In this document: positions 13,001 to 21,969 of the stretch, in pieces
Layout: the number at the start of each line of letters is the position of its first letter
Position numbering within the stretch: position 1 is the first letter of the stretch
NCBI GenBank assembly: GCA_029582155.1
Contig: CM055901.1
Span: 45,413,580-45,477,579, forward strand
Direction: 5' to 3'
Length of the DNA stretch: 64,000 nt
DNA from: Panopea generosa
Taxonomy: Eukaryota > Mollusca > Bivalvia > Adapedonta > Hiatellidae
Notes under the pieces: generated by a model
The model's database searches: none
Told to the model about the DNA's origin: nothing
Seen by the model: only the letters and a program-made list of their open reading frames with translations
Program-made: the position numbers and the translations under genes

Positions 13001-16000
13001 TTTTTTAAATGCTTTGACAGTCCATAAAAAAGTTTGGTTAGCTACAATTTTGAGTGAGTAGGTAGGAGCACGGCAAACAATATATTTTTTAAGAATGGCC
13101 TTATCTATAATAATAAGTACACAATATACTCAATGTGATAGGACACCCAGGAATAAAATTAACCCTGAGTTTTATTAACATACTTACAACTTTTTGGTGC
13201 CCATGTCACATTGTTGGTCGTGTTGGCATTAAACTTGTTCTGAAAAATACATAAATTTTTCTTAATATGCTTTTTATCCATTTTGAAAATAATTTAAAGT
13301 ATTTTCCCTATTATACTTCCTTTAAAGGGAAGTTTAAAACTTCTGAAAAATATTTACTTATGCGCGATGTAAGCCTAATTATATAAGATGACAGCGTAAA
13401 AGAAGGGTGTTTTTGATATCTCTGAATATTTTATATAAGATAGGTTGTAAAATTAAACATTTCTAAAATCAGTTGGATAAGTACTATGGCAATAACACAC
13501 ATTTCCATCTCATTTTGTGGAATACTGACAAAATAAACTAGAACTACTATGCACTGCCAACAATACCAATTTTATGATAAATGTTTAATTCATAAATAGT
13601 TTAGTATGTATAGATAAAAACTGTCAAGAGCATTTTAACATCATAAATTGACTGCCTGGAAATCGTTGTTTTTTATAACCCAAGTGTGATCCCTGGTTAT
13701 ATGGAGGGAACCAAGTGTTTAAAACTAGGGACTCTTAAGGTATTTCAAAGCCAAAACGTTAGTATCAAACCCGGAGATGGACCAGGACGACTTTATTGTG
13801 TGGCAACCTTTTTCATATGTGGCGCTTACTTGGAACTTCTGGACTAATAAAAACTCCTTGCTTCTGAGTCAATTATTTCTAAATATCTTTGAATCTTTAA
13901 TCAAGTATATAACAAAGCTCCATATTGAACGTATTATGTATTTAACAATCTGTAAATTAAAAATCAACACGAAGAAGGTAAATATTATTCAACGAATAGA
14001 ATGCTTTCTTAGAATAGTCTTAGAATAGGGTTGTTAACCTGAAATGACATTATCAGTCTCGTTTTCATAAATAGCTTAAGGCATAGTGCCACCATTGCAA
14101 AAAGGAAGTGCTTCCTTGGGGTAGTCGCATAATGGCGGTTGTAAATAATCCTCAATTCTTCTTCTTTAAAAATGCATTTTCCTATTTTTAATGCTCATTT
14201 TTTTATTTGAATGGCATTATTGATGTATTTTGAACATTTTGATAGCATTGTCATGTTTGAATTGTGAATTTAGAAAAAAAAAATGATGCTTGGAAATTGG
14301 GGTATGAATTCATGATTTCGGAAGTCTACTTTCACTTTGTCACCAGTGTACACACTGAGCAGAAAAAAAATCTCTTATATGACACATGACCCCTACTTTT
14401 CTCATCATATTTTGATAGTGCAGAGGTTGACAAACAGTAAAATGTAGGTTTCACTTCTTTCATTTGGGACCCTCTATGAATGACAAGCCTTCAAACTTTT
14501 ATTATTTACTATAGAATAAAGAACAAAAATCAATGGTGGGGTTACACCTTAAGAACTGGTTACGTAATTGGAAAAATTTCTGACCTCAATTGTCAACTAG
14601 AAAATGAACGCAATGCAATTAAAGGTTTTGCATTTCAAGGAAGATGTATTCATGTTATGTTGGTTAAACCAACCTAAAGGTAAGATATGCATTTGATTTT
14701 TCACAATTACTCTAATTATTTTAATGAGTACTGGTAATGCCAGAATGCCAGACAACCCGACACCCAGACAAACCAACACCCAGACAAACCGACACTATTC
14801 CAACAACCCGACACCCTATATAAATTTCATGTTTGAAATTCGGTCATCCCGACACCTCTCTTTATTTTACTTTTATATTACCGTATACATGACAGTTATT
14901 GAAACTCTATTTTCTGATATTTGACTCTCAAATTATTTCACACAATGTTGGTCTGTTAAGGTCAAATGTTGTTGTTGTAAATACCATAATTAACAATTCG
15001 AGCCTAGAATATTTGGTACAAAATAATATAGATGATACATTATATTTTTTAGGGTTTATGGTGCCTTAGCGTCTAATGCAAGAAAAAAGAACAAACATAA
15101 CTAAAACAGAACAGAATATAATTTAATAGCATTTTATGTATTTATCTGTACAAAAGTACAACACCTTATAGACAAACTCCGTTTAAAACGTAGTATTGTT
15201 ATACCATGAACAATTACAATTATTTCAGACTTGAAATTGATAAAGATTAAGTGTAATTGGTTGTCTAATTAGTTGTTGATTAGTTGTTGATTATGTTGTT
15301 TGTTACTTCATTTAAATGTAATTATATAAAATGTTCTATTTACATTAATAAATTGTGTCCTTTAATAAACGGTGTTTGCTTGTTTGTTCATCACCTAAAG
15401 GAATACCCGATTGATCTTTTTAATGAGTTTGCAAGTTGATTTTTGAGTAATAAACAAGCATGTATATATATATCGCAAAAAAGAACTAGGATACCATTGT
15501 GAAAGAGATTACATATTGCTGTTAGTCTGTTACGTTAAATAAGTTATATCATTAAACAAATGTGCTTGGATTAATTTGAAAACTGTTCGTTAGTGTTATA
15601 TTGTCTGTTTATGTTGATCATGCCAAGGCAGATAATTGTGTGCATTGTGATTTTGAAGTGCGACCACGTCAACAAGCAGTTTCGTGCGATGTCTGCTCTA
15701 AATGGCAACACAGAACTTGTGAAATGGGTAAGTACACTTTTTTAAAAAAATGTTCTGCACTTTGTGCTTGTTGTTGTATGCACCTTCAAAGACTCAAGAA
15801 CTGTGGCAGATTGTTGTGGGATCTGAATGAACAAATTGAAAAGGATTTTCCGAATTATCGACGGCTCCTTTTCTTACATGGATTGTACAATTCAATGCTG
15901 AAAAGCAGAAATCGTTACAGTGAAAATAGTCTTTAGAAATTATCGATGGCTCCTTTTCTTACATGAATTGTACATTTTCAAAGTCACACGTCAATTCAAT

Positions 16001-18311
16001 GTAGAAAAGTAGAAGTCTTTACAGATTATCAACGGCTCCTTTTCTTCCATGGATTGTACTTTTCTTACGTTAATTGTACATTATGATAATGGGAATAGAA
16101 TTTTATCACATTCAGTCACACGTCAATTCAAAGTAGAAAAGTAGAAGTCTTTACAAATTATTGACGGCTCCTTTTCTTACAATAATTGTACATTATGATA
16201 ATGAGAATAGAATTATATCACATTCAGTCACACGTCAATTCAAAGTAGAAAAGTAGAAGTCTTTACAAATTATCGACGGCTCCTTTTCTTACAATAATTG
16301 TACATTATGATAACGGGAATAGAATTTTATCACATTCAGTCACACGTCAATTCAAAGTAGAAAAGTAGAAGTCTTTACAAATTATTGACGGCTCCTTTTC
16401 TTACAATAATTGTACATTATGATAATGAGAATAGAATTATATCACATTCAGTCACACGTCAATTCAAAGTAGAAAAGTAGAAGTCTTTACAAATTATCGA
16501 CGGCTCCTTTTCTTACAATAATTGTACATTATGATAACGGGAATAGAATTATATCACATTCAGTCACACGTCAATTCAAAGTAGAAAGGTAGAAGTCTTT
16601 ACAAATTATCGACGGATCCTTTTCGGACATTAAAATTAGGCAATCTTCTAGATGTCAGGAAAATGAGACAGAATGAAGTATCATGTCAATGTCAGTGAAA
16701 CAGTACTATAAAGTTGCCGCAAGAACGCACAGGGCATGTCACACCTCTGTACAACCGATCCCGTATTGGACGACAATATTCTCCGGACCCTGAATAGACA
16801 CAGACAGACGCGGCGACCTGATGAACCAAGTGATATGAGTTTTGAAGTAAGTTACAATATTTGTTTACACTTACATGTTGACGGGTCACTTTGATTTACT
16901 TTTAATGCTTATTATGATCACTTACATACATTTTATTTAGATGTACATAATGCTATTATTCAATGGGTAGATAACATATATTCTTCAAAAATTTATAGAT
17001 ATGCCATGAAGCCATCCCAAACAACTTTTTCCGGAAGGACGTCATCGTAAAGGACCGACGTCATTTGATATTCGCTACTGACAACCAACTGGCACTTTTG
17101 AAGACGGCTACACATTGGTACCTCTCTGTTGAAACAGGTGTCCATAGTGTACAAAGTCAGATTAACACGGGAAGATTCAACTGACAGTGATGAGTGAAAG
17201 AATTTGTCCGTTTCTGTTCTTTTCTTGTATATATGTTAAAATAATAAATTTGTCATTTTTTAGTATCAATAGTCAAAGAAATTGACTTTATTTAAGTTCT
17301 GTAAAATGTGTTTATTACTTGTATAAAATGTTTTTTGTGTCTTTTAATGTTTCTTGCCAATATTTCTGTTCTGTTCTGTTCTGTAAAACGTGTAAAAAAT
17401 ATGTTTGTTTCTTTAAATGTTTCATGTCAATTAAATATTTCATATATTTTATCAAAATCGTGTTTTTCTTTAGCTTTTCCATTTAACCCATTAGACCTGA
17501 AATATATAATGTATCATATAAGATATTCGTACGAACTATTCTATGCCCGAATTGTAAAAAACAACAACAATTAAACTACATCGTGGATTGCTCAAACTCA
17601 AAAGAATCCATACATTACTTCCGAAATTGAATATTTCTACAGTGAAACGGTAATTTTTAACAGTAAAAAAATAACACTTTTAAAAGGTGTCGGCTTGTCT
17701 GGATTTTTTTCTTGAGGTGTCCAGTTGTCTGAAAAAGGTGTTGGTTTGAGCGAAAAGGGGTCGGGTTGACCGGGTGTCGGTTTGTCTGGGTGTTGGGTTG
17801 TCTGGATACCGTAATGCCAAGGTATAGTTTACATTATATTTTTATAATTTAGTTTAGTGGCAAAGAGTGTTTTTGTTTTTTTAGAGACCATCAGGTTGAG
17901 CTAGGAATCAAACCTGCCACCTCTAGTGTGAGATGCCAACACTCTATCCACTCCACCACTGCATCTTGCAACACGCTTTCTATGAAGTGGTCTTTAATTT
18001 ATTCTTTATCAGATTGTTCACATGCCACCGTTTATTTTACAGAAGCATACATTGATTACTGTTTCAACATTATCATACTTCTATAGAATAAACCATACAG
18101 GATAAATGATAATCGCTCTTGAAAAAGCTTAAATCGGAAGTTAATTGAACAAGTGTTTATATACATTACACAATGACGAGGCTTCATCATGTATGCACTT
18201 GATTTGTTTAGAGTCAAATGCAAAAATAGGCAATATGCATACCTTTACTCTGGAAAGATTGGCTTCAGTATCTTTAATGAGGGAATTAAACTTTCTCTCC
18301 CAGTCCATCAT
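964..18311 (-). CDS. Coiled-coil protein gene, 5' part (nine exons, unnamed)
   Basis: I assembled this gene by eye from nine exons whose splice phases all agree: 18243-18311, 13188-13239, 10372-10556, 9314-9395, 8568-8769, 3271-3338, 2589-2665, 1736-1842 and about 964-1089. Together they encode roughly 322 residues. The N-terminal 100 residues are polar and rich in Ser, Thr and Asn. From about residue 103 the chain becomes highly charged with heptad-like spacing (for example EQIRDLRNEIYQLTD and RRMEHMRRELLGEIQLLQSQ), so a coiled coil is likely. I see no catalytic motif, signal peptide or membrane segment. The style recalls centrosomal or ciliary coiled-coil proteins, but I do not recognise the family and give no name. 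An in-frame stop lies just upstream of the start codon. The gene continues beyond the left edge, so its C-terminus is unknown. Confidence 0.75.
1372..1706 (+). repeat. tRNA-derived SINE, family V, with internal duplication
   Basis: The head has an A-box-like TAGGAGTAGAGCATC and a B-box-like GGTCGTGGGTTCCATC. The body ends in a segment near 1620-1705 (GCTTAGAATAC ... ACCATACAAC) that matches the reverse complement of 57860-58174. The middle part (about 1492-1620) occurs twice in tandem with divergence, so this copy is longer than its relative and older. Confidence 0.75.
1736..1842 (-). CDS. Coiled-coil gene, exon 8
   Basis: This 107-base exon encodes TLNSLNLAQKPQIPPSAIAL and then a leucine-spaced stretch (NTNRQLEKLQINEL), with a CTCTTTCAG acceptor and a GTACAT donor. 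A SINE ends about 30 bases from its donor on the intron side. Confidence 0.7.
1876..2103 (-). repeat. tRNA-derived SINE, family I
   Basis: On the minus strand the tRNA-like head is CCCAGTTAGCTCAGTTG, followed by the family body (TGATGATTGATAT, GTGTCCGATTATC) and the 3' part that ends in a diverged AAATATT. It is degenerate compared with the copies at 8062 and 24750. Confidence 0.75.
2589..2665 (-). CDS. Coiled-coil gene, exon 7
   Basis: This 77-base exon encodes KVEMELANVLSGRREVERRQ and DGLDR in phase 0. The acceptor is CTGTTTCAG. The donor is the weaker GTAGAT; I chose it because it joins in frame to exon 8. Without splicing the frame stays open for some 20 more codons. Confidence 0.7.
2666..3270. 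other. Intron of the coiled-coil gene
   Basis: No gene, RNA or clear repeat is seen in this stretch. Confidence 0.5.
3271..3338 (-). CDS. Coiled-coil gene, exon 6
   Basis: This 68-base exon encodes KHAFRDELEGFRRDFEIVRS and RI, with a TTTTCTGCAG acceptor and a GTATGT donor. Its phase fits exons 5 and 7. The large intron before it (3339-8567) carries several repeats. Confidence 0.75.
4380..4845. repeat. Foldback element: long imperfect inverted repeat
   Basis: The left half, reading GTGAACCCATGTGACACAAT and onwards, reappears as the reverse complement in the right half (rc GCGAACCTACATGACATAAT). Shared blocks along both arms include ATGCTATG.AGTGGTGTAAA, CTTAATATTTCATGA and TCAAGTGGCCAT. The arms are about 200 bases each with moderate divergence and indels, meeting near 4610. 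It is a foldback or palindromic MITE-like element. The open frames over it are by-products. Confidence 0.7.
5685..5905 (-). repeat. tRNA-derived SINE, family IV
   Basis: Minus-strand head GGTCCAGTAGTATAGCATAA, then a B-box-like stretch (GTTTTGGGTTTGATCC) and the body GTGTGGTGTCCTTGAGCAAG. The same order of blocks recurs at 41632-41815 and 53488-53672. Confidence 0.7.
6052..6147 (-). repeat. SINE fragment, family II (Leu/Ser tRNA-like head)
   Basis: Minus strand GTGGTCCTCCATGGCCAAGT matches the head of the fuller copy at 23226-23461. Only the head survives. Confidence 0.6.
7300..7557 (+). pseudogene. Decayed mariner-type transposase, C-terminal fragment
   Basis: The plus-strand translation contains WPPNP, then GYLKDRVYKCKPTCVEELNS and ETCAAVITNFGKRCDVVIRK, ending HLKHII and a stop. 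This is the C-terminal end of a mariner/Tc-like DDE transposase, where the usual block reads WPPRSPDL.P.DFFLWGYLK. Two stops replace codons within that block (WPPNP*QLDLFL*GYL). The catalytic N-terminal two thirds are not visible. An old DNA-transposon remnant lying in a host intron. Confidence 0.75.
7779..8045 (-). repeat. tRNA-derived SINE, family I
   Basis: Minus-strand head GGTCTGGTTAGCTCAGTTGG, body with TGATGATTGATAT, and 3' part AAATGACACTTAATATT. It stands directly beside a second copy of the same family in the same orientation. Confidence 0.8.
8062..8347 (-). repeat. tRNA-derived SINE, family I
   Basis: A well-preserved copy: minus-strand tRNA-like head with GGGGTCATGAGTCCGAATCC (B box), the body (GTGTCTCATTATCATTTGTC), and a 3' end AAATATTCAATCAATCAATC. 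The tetranucleotide tail is short here and very long in the 24750 copy. Confidence 0.85.
8568..8769 (-). CDS. Coiled-coil gene, exon 5
   Basis: This 202-base exon encodes 66 complete residues, including SSERRMEHMRRELLGEIQLL and SAKGSNSNLSDTQLLSMNRD. The acceptor is TTGTTTCAG and the donor GTAAGT. Arg, Glu and Leu at heptad-like spacing suggest a helical coiled coil interrupted by a Ser/Asn-rich linker. Confidence 0.85.
8915..9062 (-). repeat. SINE fragment, family II
   Basis: On the plus strand, blocks such as CTTCTGCAAGTAACTGGCAA and GAGAGGTAAGTCATCAAG match the family seen at 23226 and 43908. It is incomplete at its 5' head. Confidence 0.6.
9314..9395 (-). CDS. Coiled-coil gene, exon 4
   Basis: This 82-base exon encodes AIDHLTGVVHRLETDRHNYK followed by EQIRDLR and one base of the next codon. 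The acceptor is TTGTTACAG and the donor GTAAGG. The charged, leucine-spaced chain marks the start of the predicted coiled coil. Confidence 0.8.
9396..10371. other. Intron of the coiled-coil gene
   Basis: No coding exon is seen. A stretch near 9620-9760 (CACAGTGGTTATGCAGTAAC) faintly resembles a degenerate tRNA-derived SINE head, but I could not confirm it. Confidence 0.4.
10372..10556 (-). CDS. Coiled-coil gene, exon 3
   Basis: This 185-base exon encodes a polar, low-complexity segment (STPMKKSSSLLDIPIASTPR and onwards) that ends LQERIDQQNV in phase 0 at a GTGAGT donor. The acceptor AG at 10557-10558 is part of the first unit of an adjoining 38-bp minisatellite, so this splice site sits on the edge of a tandem array. 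Confidence 0.75.
10559..10935. repeat. 38-bp minisatellite beside exon 3
   Basis: About ten tandem units of 38 bases, each containing CTACTAGAATCTGATATAAT, separated by few substitutions. The array begins at the splice acceptor of coiled-coil exon 3. On the minus strand every unit repeats the acceptor-like string ATTATTATATCAG followed by ATTC. Confidence 0.9.
10985..11360. repeat. Degenerate ~28-bp minisatellite
   Basis: Roughly a dozen diverged units built on TTCTGCAAACATGCCCTTAT. Unit length varies by a few bases. The open frames over it are artefacts of the repeat. Confidence 0.8.
11385..12330. repeat. Bivalve-type dispersed repeat with inverted ends
   Basis: The left end reads AAGTCGCTCATCTG; the right end reads TTCAGATGAGCTAAAA, an inverted match. 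Inside are the phrases TCACCGGGGCAGGGCCAA, GGGCAGGGCCAAATTTG and GACAGACGGACAATGG. This type is abundant in bivalve genomes and probably derives from a non-autonomous DNA element. I see no protein-coding potential. Confidence 0.65.
12675..12775 (-). repeat. SINE fragment, family III head
   Basis: Minus strand GATGTAGTAAATGGAGTGTT, then GAGGATGCGGGTTCAATCAA, resembles the tRNA-like heads at 55142 and 62970. The body is not recognisable. Confidence 0.5.
12851..13107. repeat. MITE-like element with imperfect terminal inverted repeats
   Basis: Left end GGCAATCCTTAAAAAAACAT and right end, reverse-complemented, GGCCATTCTTAAAAAATATA both continue into TTGTTTGC(T/C)GTGCTC. The core contains two copies of GAGTAGGTAGG. 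The target duplication is not clear. Confidence 0.5.
13188..13239 (-). CDS. Coiled-coil gene, exon 2
   Basis: This 52-base exon encodes NKFNANTTNNVTWAPKS plus one base. It lies between a TTTTTCAG acceptor and a perfect GTAAGT donor, and its phase matches exons 1 and 3. It is too short to be found without the splice-phase argument. Confidence 0.7.
14370..14550 (+). repeat. Dispersed repeat shared with 63555-63735
   Basis: CATGACCCCTACTTTTCTCA, GTTGACAAACAGTAAAATGT and ATCAATGGTGGGGTTACA recur as reverse complements, in the mirrored order, at 63555-63735. No protein or tRNA relation is seen. Confidence 0.75.
14743..14815. repeat. Left terminal inverted repeat of the MULE
   Basis: Tandem modules of the form CCAGACAAACCGACAC, about four copies with small differences. 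The outermost bases are less conserved than the CCAGACAACCC core. Confidence 0.8.
15601..15727 (+). pseudogene. MULE transposase, N-terminal zinc-finger exon
   Basis: The translation shows CVHCDFEVRPRQQAVSCDVC followed by SKWQHRTCEMG. The spacing C-x2-C, C-x2-C, then W-x-H-x2-C is PHD-like and typical of the N-termini of invertebrate MULE-related proteins. The frame meets a GTAAGT donor right after EMG, so the exon probably ends there. The upstream start is not clear (the first codon is TTG). Confidence 0.65.
15905..16625. repeat. 112-bp tandem array inside the MULE
   Basis: Identical landmarks (AATTCAAAGTAGAAAAGTAG) recur at 16125, 16237, 16349, 16461 and 16573, exactly 112 bases apart, with a more diverged start. 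The unit contains ATTATCGACGGCTCCTTTTC, also found at about 15850 in the open frame reading FPNYRRLLFLHGLYNS. The array therefore grew from the transposon's own coding or exon-like sequence. Confidence 0.9.
16741..16848 (+). pseudogene. MULE transposase, linker exon
   Basis: The reading TDPVLDDNILRTLNRHRQTR then RPDEPSDMSFE ends at a GTAAGT donor. The motif LNRHRQ..RP.EP.D..F is characteristic of MULE proteins just before the transposase domain. Confidence 0.65.
17001..17145 (+). pseudogene. MULE transposase domain, N-terminal part
   Basis: After a TTTATAG acceptor the frame reads ICHEAIPNNFFRKDVIVKDR, then RHLIFATDNQLALLKTATHW and YL. In MULEs this is followed by DGTF with the first catalytic Asp; here the sequence diverges to SVETG, so the catalytic core is lost or interrupted. 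Confidence 0.75.
17690..17810. repeat. Right terminal inverted repeat of the MULE
   Basis: Mirror-image modules such as GTGTCGGTTTGTCTGG and GTGTTGGGTTGTCTGG, about six copies, more diverged towards the interior. This arm is longer than the left one. Confidence 0.8.
17885..17972 (-). repeat. SINE head fragment, family III
   Basis: Minus strand GCAGTGGTGGAGTGGATAGA then GAGGTGGCAGGTTTGATTCC gives A- and B-box-like motifs. No body is recognised. Confidence 0.55.
18243..18311 (-). CDS. Coiled-coil gene, coding exon 1 (start codon)
   Basis: The exon encodes 23 residues starting MMDWERKFNSLIKDTEANLS and ends in phase 0 at a GTATGC donor. Two consecutive ATG codons begin at 18311. An in-frame TAA lies five codons further upstream, which bounds the start. 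The 5' untranslated part and promoter must lie to the right, between about 18.33 and 18.8 kb. Confidence 0.75.
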
Positions 18312-18329
18312 GAATAATGTCGGCGAATA

Positions 18330-21300
18330 TTAGGTTAAAAGGTTAAATAAACAGAACAGAATTATCAAATGTGTGAACGGACATTTTGATCTCGAATGTC
18401 AACAAAGGAAATTAGGAATACATATTCCATAAAATAAATATATTTGGGTACGCATATGGCTGTTAAGATGTGTTGTAAAAATGAAATTAATCTACTGATA
18501 TCTATTTATTTATTTGTTTTAAAAAATAATAATAATATAATATATGAAAAAAAATATTTTTGATAGATTATAGTAATATTAATTTTTTTATGTTTTATGA
18601 GTGGCGCCACAAAACCGAAAGCGTCTAATTTGTTGACCAGACTGCGTCGACCAGTTGACCGTTGACCAGTGATGTCTGTTTTGTTGATTGGGGATTTTGT
18701 TGACAATTATGAATATGGATACTGACGGCAGTAACTGGATACGTTTTGCATTGCATTGATGGTGTGTCTTTAATTTAAATGTGGTTATAATGGTTTATAT
18801 GTGATGTCACTTACATGAAAAATTGATATCACATATTTGAATGAACGAGTGATCTATCGAGCAAGAAAAAAACGAATGCTGATACGATTTAAATCATTCA
18901 GCAGATATATGATAAAAAATGGTTCAGACACTAAAATAAATTGTTTGATAAAATGATTAAAGAAGAAACCAATCGAAGGCACTTATAGAATTGTCACGCG
19001 ACTGGCTGGTGCACGTATTTTGTATACACTGTGCATGGATAACGATTTAGTTGTCATATATAATTATATATATAAAGAAATAAAGCTACTTATAAATGAT
19101 ACATGCATATATATTATCCCGTGCAACGTACAATGTTTTTTTTGTAATATCACGAAAAACAAACTTCGTTTATACATTATTTTGGTATATACAACAGGAT
19201 CAATATAAGTTTCCATACCATTGGCGTCTACCCGGCATACAAGATAACAAAATTTAAGTTTGAAGTAAATATAACAATAATTAAGTAAGTAAGGAATAAA
19301 AAAAATAAGTATGGAAAGAAAATAAATTAACAAGACTGGGGTATTAAAGAAACACAGATTACAAGAATTGAGTGAGAAGTTAGTAAGGAAAACAAGATTG
19401 GTAACAAGATTGGAGTATAGAGTCAGCATGGAAAGAAGCAAAGGTAACAAGATTGGAGTAAGTATGGAAAGACTGAAGAAAATTTGTTTATAGATAACAA
19501 GAAACACAGTACGAGTACTGAGTGCTAGTATAGAAATTTGAAGAAAATAACGGTCAAAAGTAGTAGCAGTTTATGAATATGTTAGAAAATAGGAAAGGCG
19601 CTTAATCCTCCACGACTGGTGATTAAGCAATTGTAAGAATGCAACCATGCTTTAGGTTGACCCCATGAGCGGGGATTTCAAATATAGGCTATTCACCTAA
19701 CTGGTAAACCGCCAGCAAATAAAGTAACGGGCGACATATATATATTTTTTATGTCTTTTATACACCTAAGATAAAACGTTTGCCATGTTACAAACATTTA
19801 CATAATATTAATACAAAGTGATAACAAATTATGTTTATTAAATCAGTATATTGATGAATAAATATTTTATATTTTGTTATATTTTTTGCACTTATAGTTT
19901 TACCATTATACTCATTTGTCTATTTAAAGAAAAAGGGACATAATATGCGCGTTTTTTTTTATTGAAATAGCTATTAATATAATTTATAATCCATTGCCAA
20001 AGGCACATTCACGGGTATTGTATTCGACCACGTGTAATTTAGAAGCCACATATACTTCTGTTTTTTATTGCCTGTTGTCAGATTTAAGACCTTTGGAATT
20101 TTGTCTTGCACGTGTTATAATTGGAATCATGGAACTCATACATCGTTGCTTTGAGAATAGATGCGGCGAAGCTTGGCTGAAAACGAGGTGTAGGCACAGT
20201 TGTGTGGGGATCTGGGACATGCATATTGTGTGCGTGTGCGTGTGTTTCCACGTGACATGATCTAAATATATTTGTTAATACATGTATAGTTATGACGATG
20301 TACTATGTATAAGTAAAATAAAATATATGTTCTGTGTTCTGTTCTGTTCTGTTGTCTTTAATATTCACATTGAATTCACTGTTTTATAACCAAAATTGAT
20401 ATAATGATGTTTAATATTTGGATCATATTTAATGATTTTTTGTTGCGAATTTATAGTTACCTCCGGTAGGCATACGATTTTGATTACATATTCGGCATTT
20501 AAATGTTTCGATTTCTCAGGGGAAAAAATGTAGGCACATGCCTATAGTGTCCACAGGATGCTACACCACTGTTGGGGGAGTGGGGACTCTTCATATCTTG
20601 ATTCAAAATGGCGGTATATTTCAAATGACATATATAAAGAAAAACACATATTGGCTTTATGTTACATTATAGATTATCTATTAATTCAATATAAAAGTAC
20701 TCGTATCAAGCCATAAACCCCATTTTCCCCTACACGCAAATGTATTAAAGGCAGTATATCAGGTTGTTTTGTTTTTTCATACTTTAGAATTAGTAAAAAC
20801 ATACATATTTTGCAATGTACCATGGTTAGATGTAATTATTAAGCCCCGCCTGCGAAAAGGATATCTATCAAAACATATGAAAATATTGCTCATCATTTGT
20901 CAATTGATCTGACCAAAGGAGATATTTGATATTTTTAAATATTCGTAATAGTGCTTTTTTTCTTCTTCAGCTTTTTAATTAAAAATTGGTTTATTGCGGT
21001 TTTTAGTATAAAGATTAGCAATATTTTACATAGCTTTATTATGTCAAATAACTGTGCTTCGTGTCGGTATGCATATTTTATGTTTAAAATGTTTATTATA
21101 ATTCTTTCAAAATGGCCATGGTCAAGTTTAAACATTCATGTAAATGTTTTATTATATGTTATGTACATAGATGAGAGGAAAATAAAAATAAATCTACACG
21201 AAAATTGTAATAAACCCTCTCGGAGCATCACAGAAATCAACCCTGCATGCTTGACCGCTTATAACGTTAAAGTTTAAATGTCACGGAAATGTTCAGCCAG

Positions 21301-21930
21301 TATTTATAATTTATTATTCATGAACTTTATTAATAAGGGACGATTGCATATTTAATTTGGTCTTAGTGCGCCACTATTTTTCACACACACACAACTTAAA
21401 TGAAGTGAAACCAAGAGGAACATTGATTTTTTCAATAATCGAGTGCGGAAGGAAAGCCAGAAAAATATCTTTATAAAATCTTGCGTGAATAACTGTATGG
21501 GGTAAAACAAATGATTACTTTAAATGTAAAGTTTGTCACGGGAACCGTGCAAGAGATCGTGTTTCGAATATTGAACTACAATCGGGAAAAGAGCGGTAAA
21601 AAGCGAGTATATATCAAAATAGAAAGTGTTTCCGACGTTCACTTGGTCGATTTTTGACGGACTAACTGTTATATATATTGATTTCCACATGCTTTGTTTG
21701 ACCTGTCAGGTATTTCAATTACACAAAAAAAACTACAGTGAAAGTAATACAATATTTGTTATTGCTAACAGTAAGTTGATATCGTGTTAATACTTTTACC
21801 AGATATTTATACAAGTGCGACAGTTTAGTTAGTATGACATTTAAATAAGCACCAAGTGTCCCCTTTTAATGTGCTTCTTGGGGATTGGCCAATATGTTAG
21901 CTTTTGATTTTTACTTTATTTTTTAAAAAA
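18330..21930. other. Intergenic region between two divergent genes
   Basis: It should contain the promoter of the minus-strand coiled-coil gene and, at its right end, that of the 26-kb gene. I see a short hairpin near 19601-19627 (CTTAATC/GATTAAG arms), a (TTCTG)n tract at about 20326-20353 resembling the 3' tail of a non-LTR retroelement, and a GT-rich run near 20230. The open frames, including 147 residues at 19064-19507, look accidental. Confidence 0.4.
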
Positions 21931-21936
21931 AGGAGG

Positions 21937-21943
21937 TATAAAG
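21937..21943 (+). promoter_or_regulatory. Possible TATA box for the 26-kb gene
   Basis: TATAAAG in the context GGAGGTATAAAGG lies about 480 bases upstream of the presumed first splice donor at 22418. Inferred only from motif and position. Confidence 0.3.
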
Positions 21944-21969
21944 GTTTCATAAACTATTGATGTTGTACG

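Larger units (their letters stand above)
14743..17810 (+). mobile_element. Mutator-like (MULE) DNA transposon, decayed
   Basis: Both ends are modular inverted repeats of about 16-17-base units: CCAGACAACCCGACAC and CCAGACAAACCAACAC on the left, the mirror image on the right. The element is flanked by a perfect 9-base duplication GTAATGCCA (14734-14742 and 17811-17819), the size typical of Mutator elements. Inside are exons of a MULE-type transposase: an N-terminal zinc-binding module, a linker exon, and the start of the transposase domain (DRRHLIFATDNQ then ATHWYL). The catalytic DDE core and C-terminus are missing, and a 112-bp tandem array occupies the middle. The copy therefore looks non-autonomous. 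It lies in intron 1 of the coiled-coil gene. Confidence 0.85.
13240..18242. other. Intron 1 of the coiled-coil gene
   Basis: Apart from the MULE (14743-17810), a SINE head at 17885 and a dispersed repeat at 14370-14550, this intron shows only AT-rich sequence. Confidence 0.6.

Noticed and set aside
16692-16889. 65-residue minus-strand frame
   Set aside because: It is the antisense of the MULE linker exon, which reads convincingly on the plus strand.
19064-19507. 147-residue hydrophobic minus-strand frame
   Set aside because: The Leu/Ile/Phe bias follows from AT-rich sequence. There is no splice context and no conserved motif.
20326-20353. (TTCTG)n as proof of a LINE 3' end
   Set aside because: Suggestive of a non-LTR tail, but no LINE coding sequence was found upstream, so it is only mentioned in the intergenic entry.
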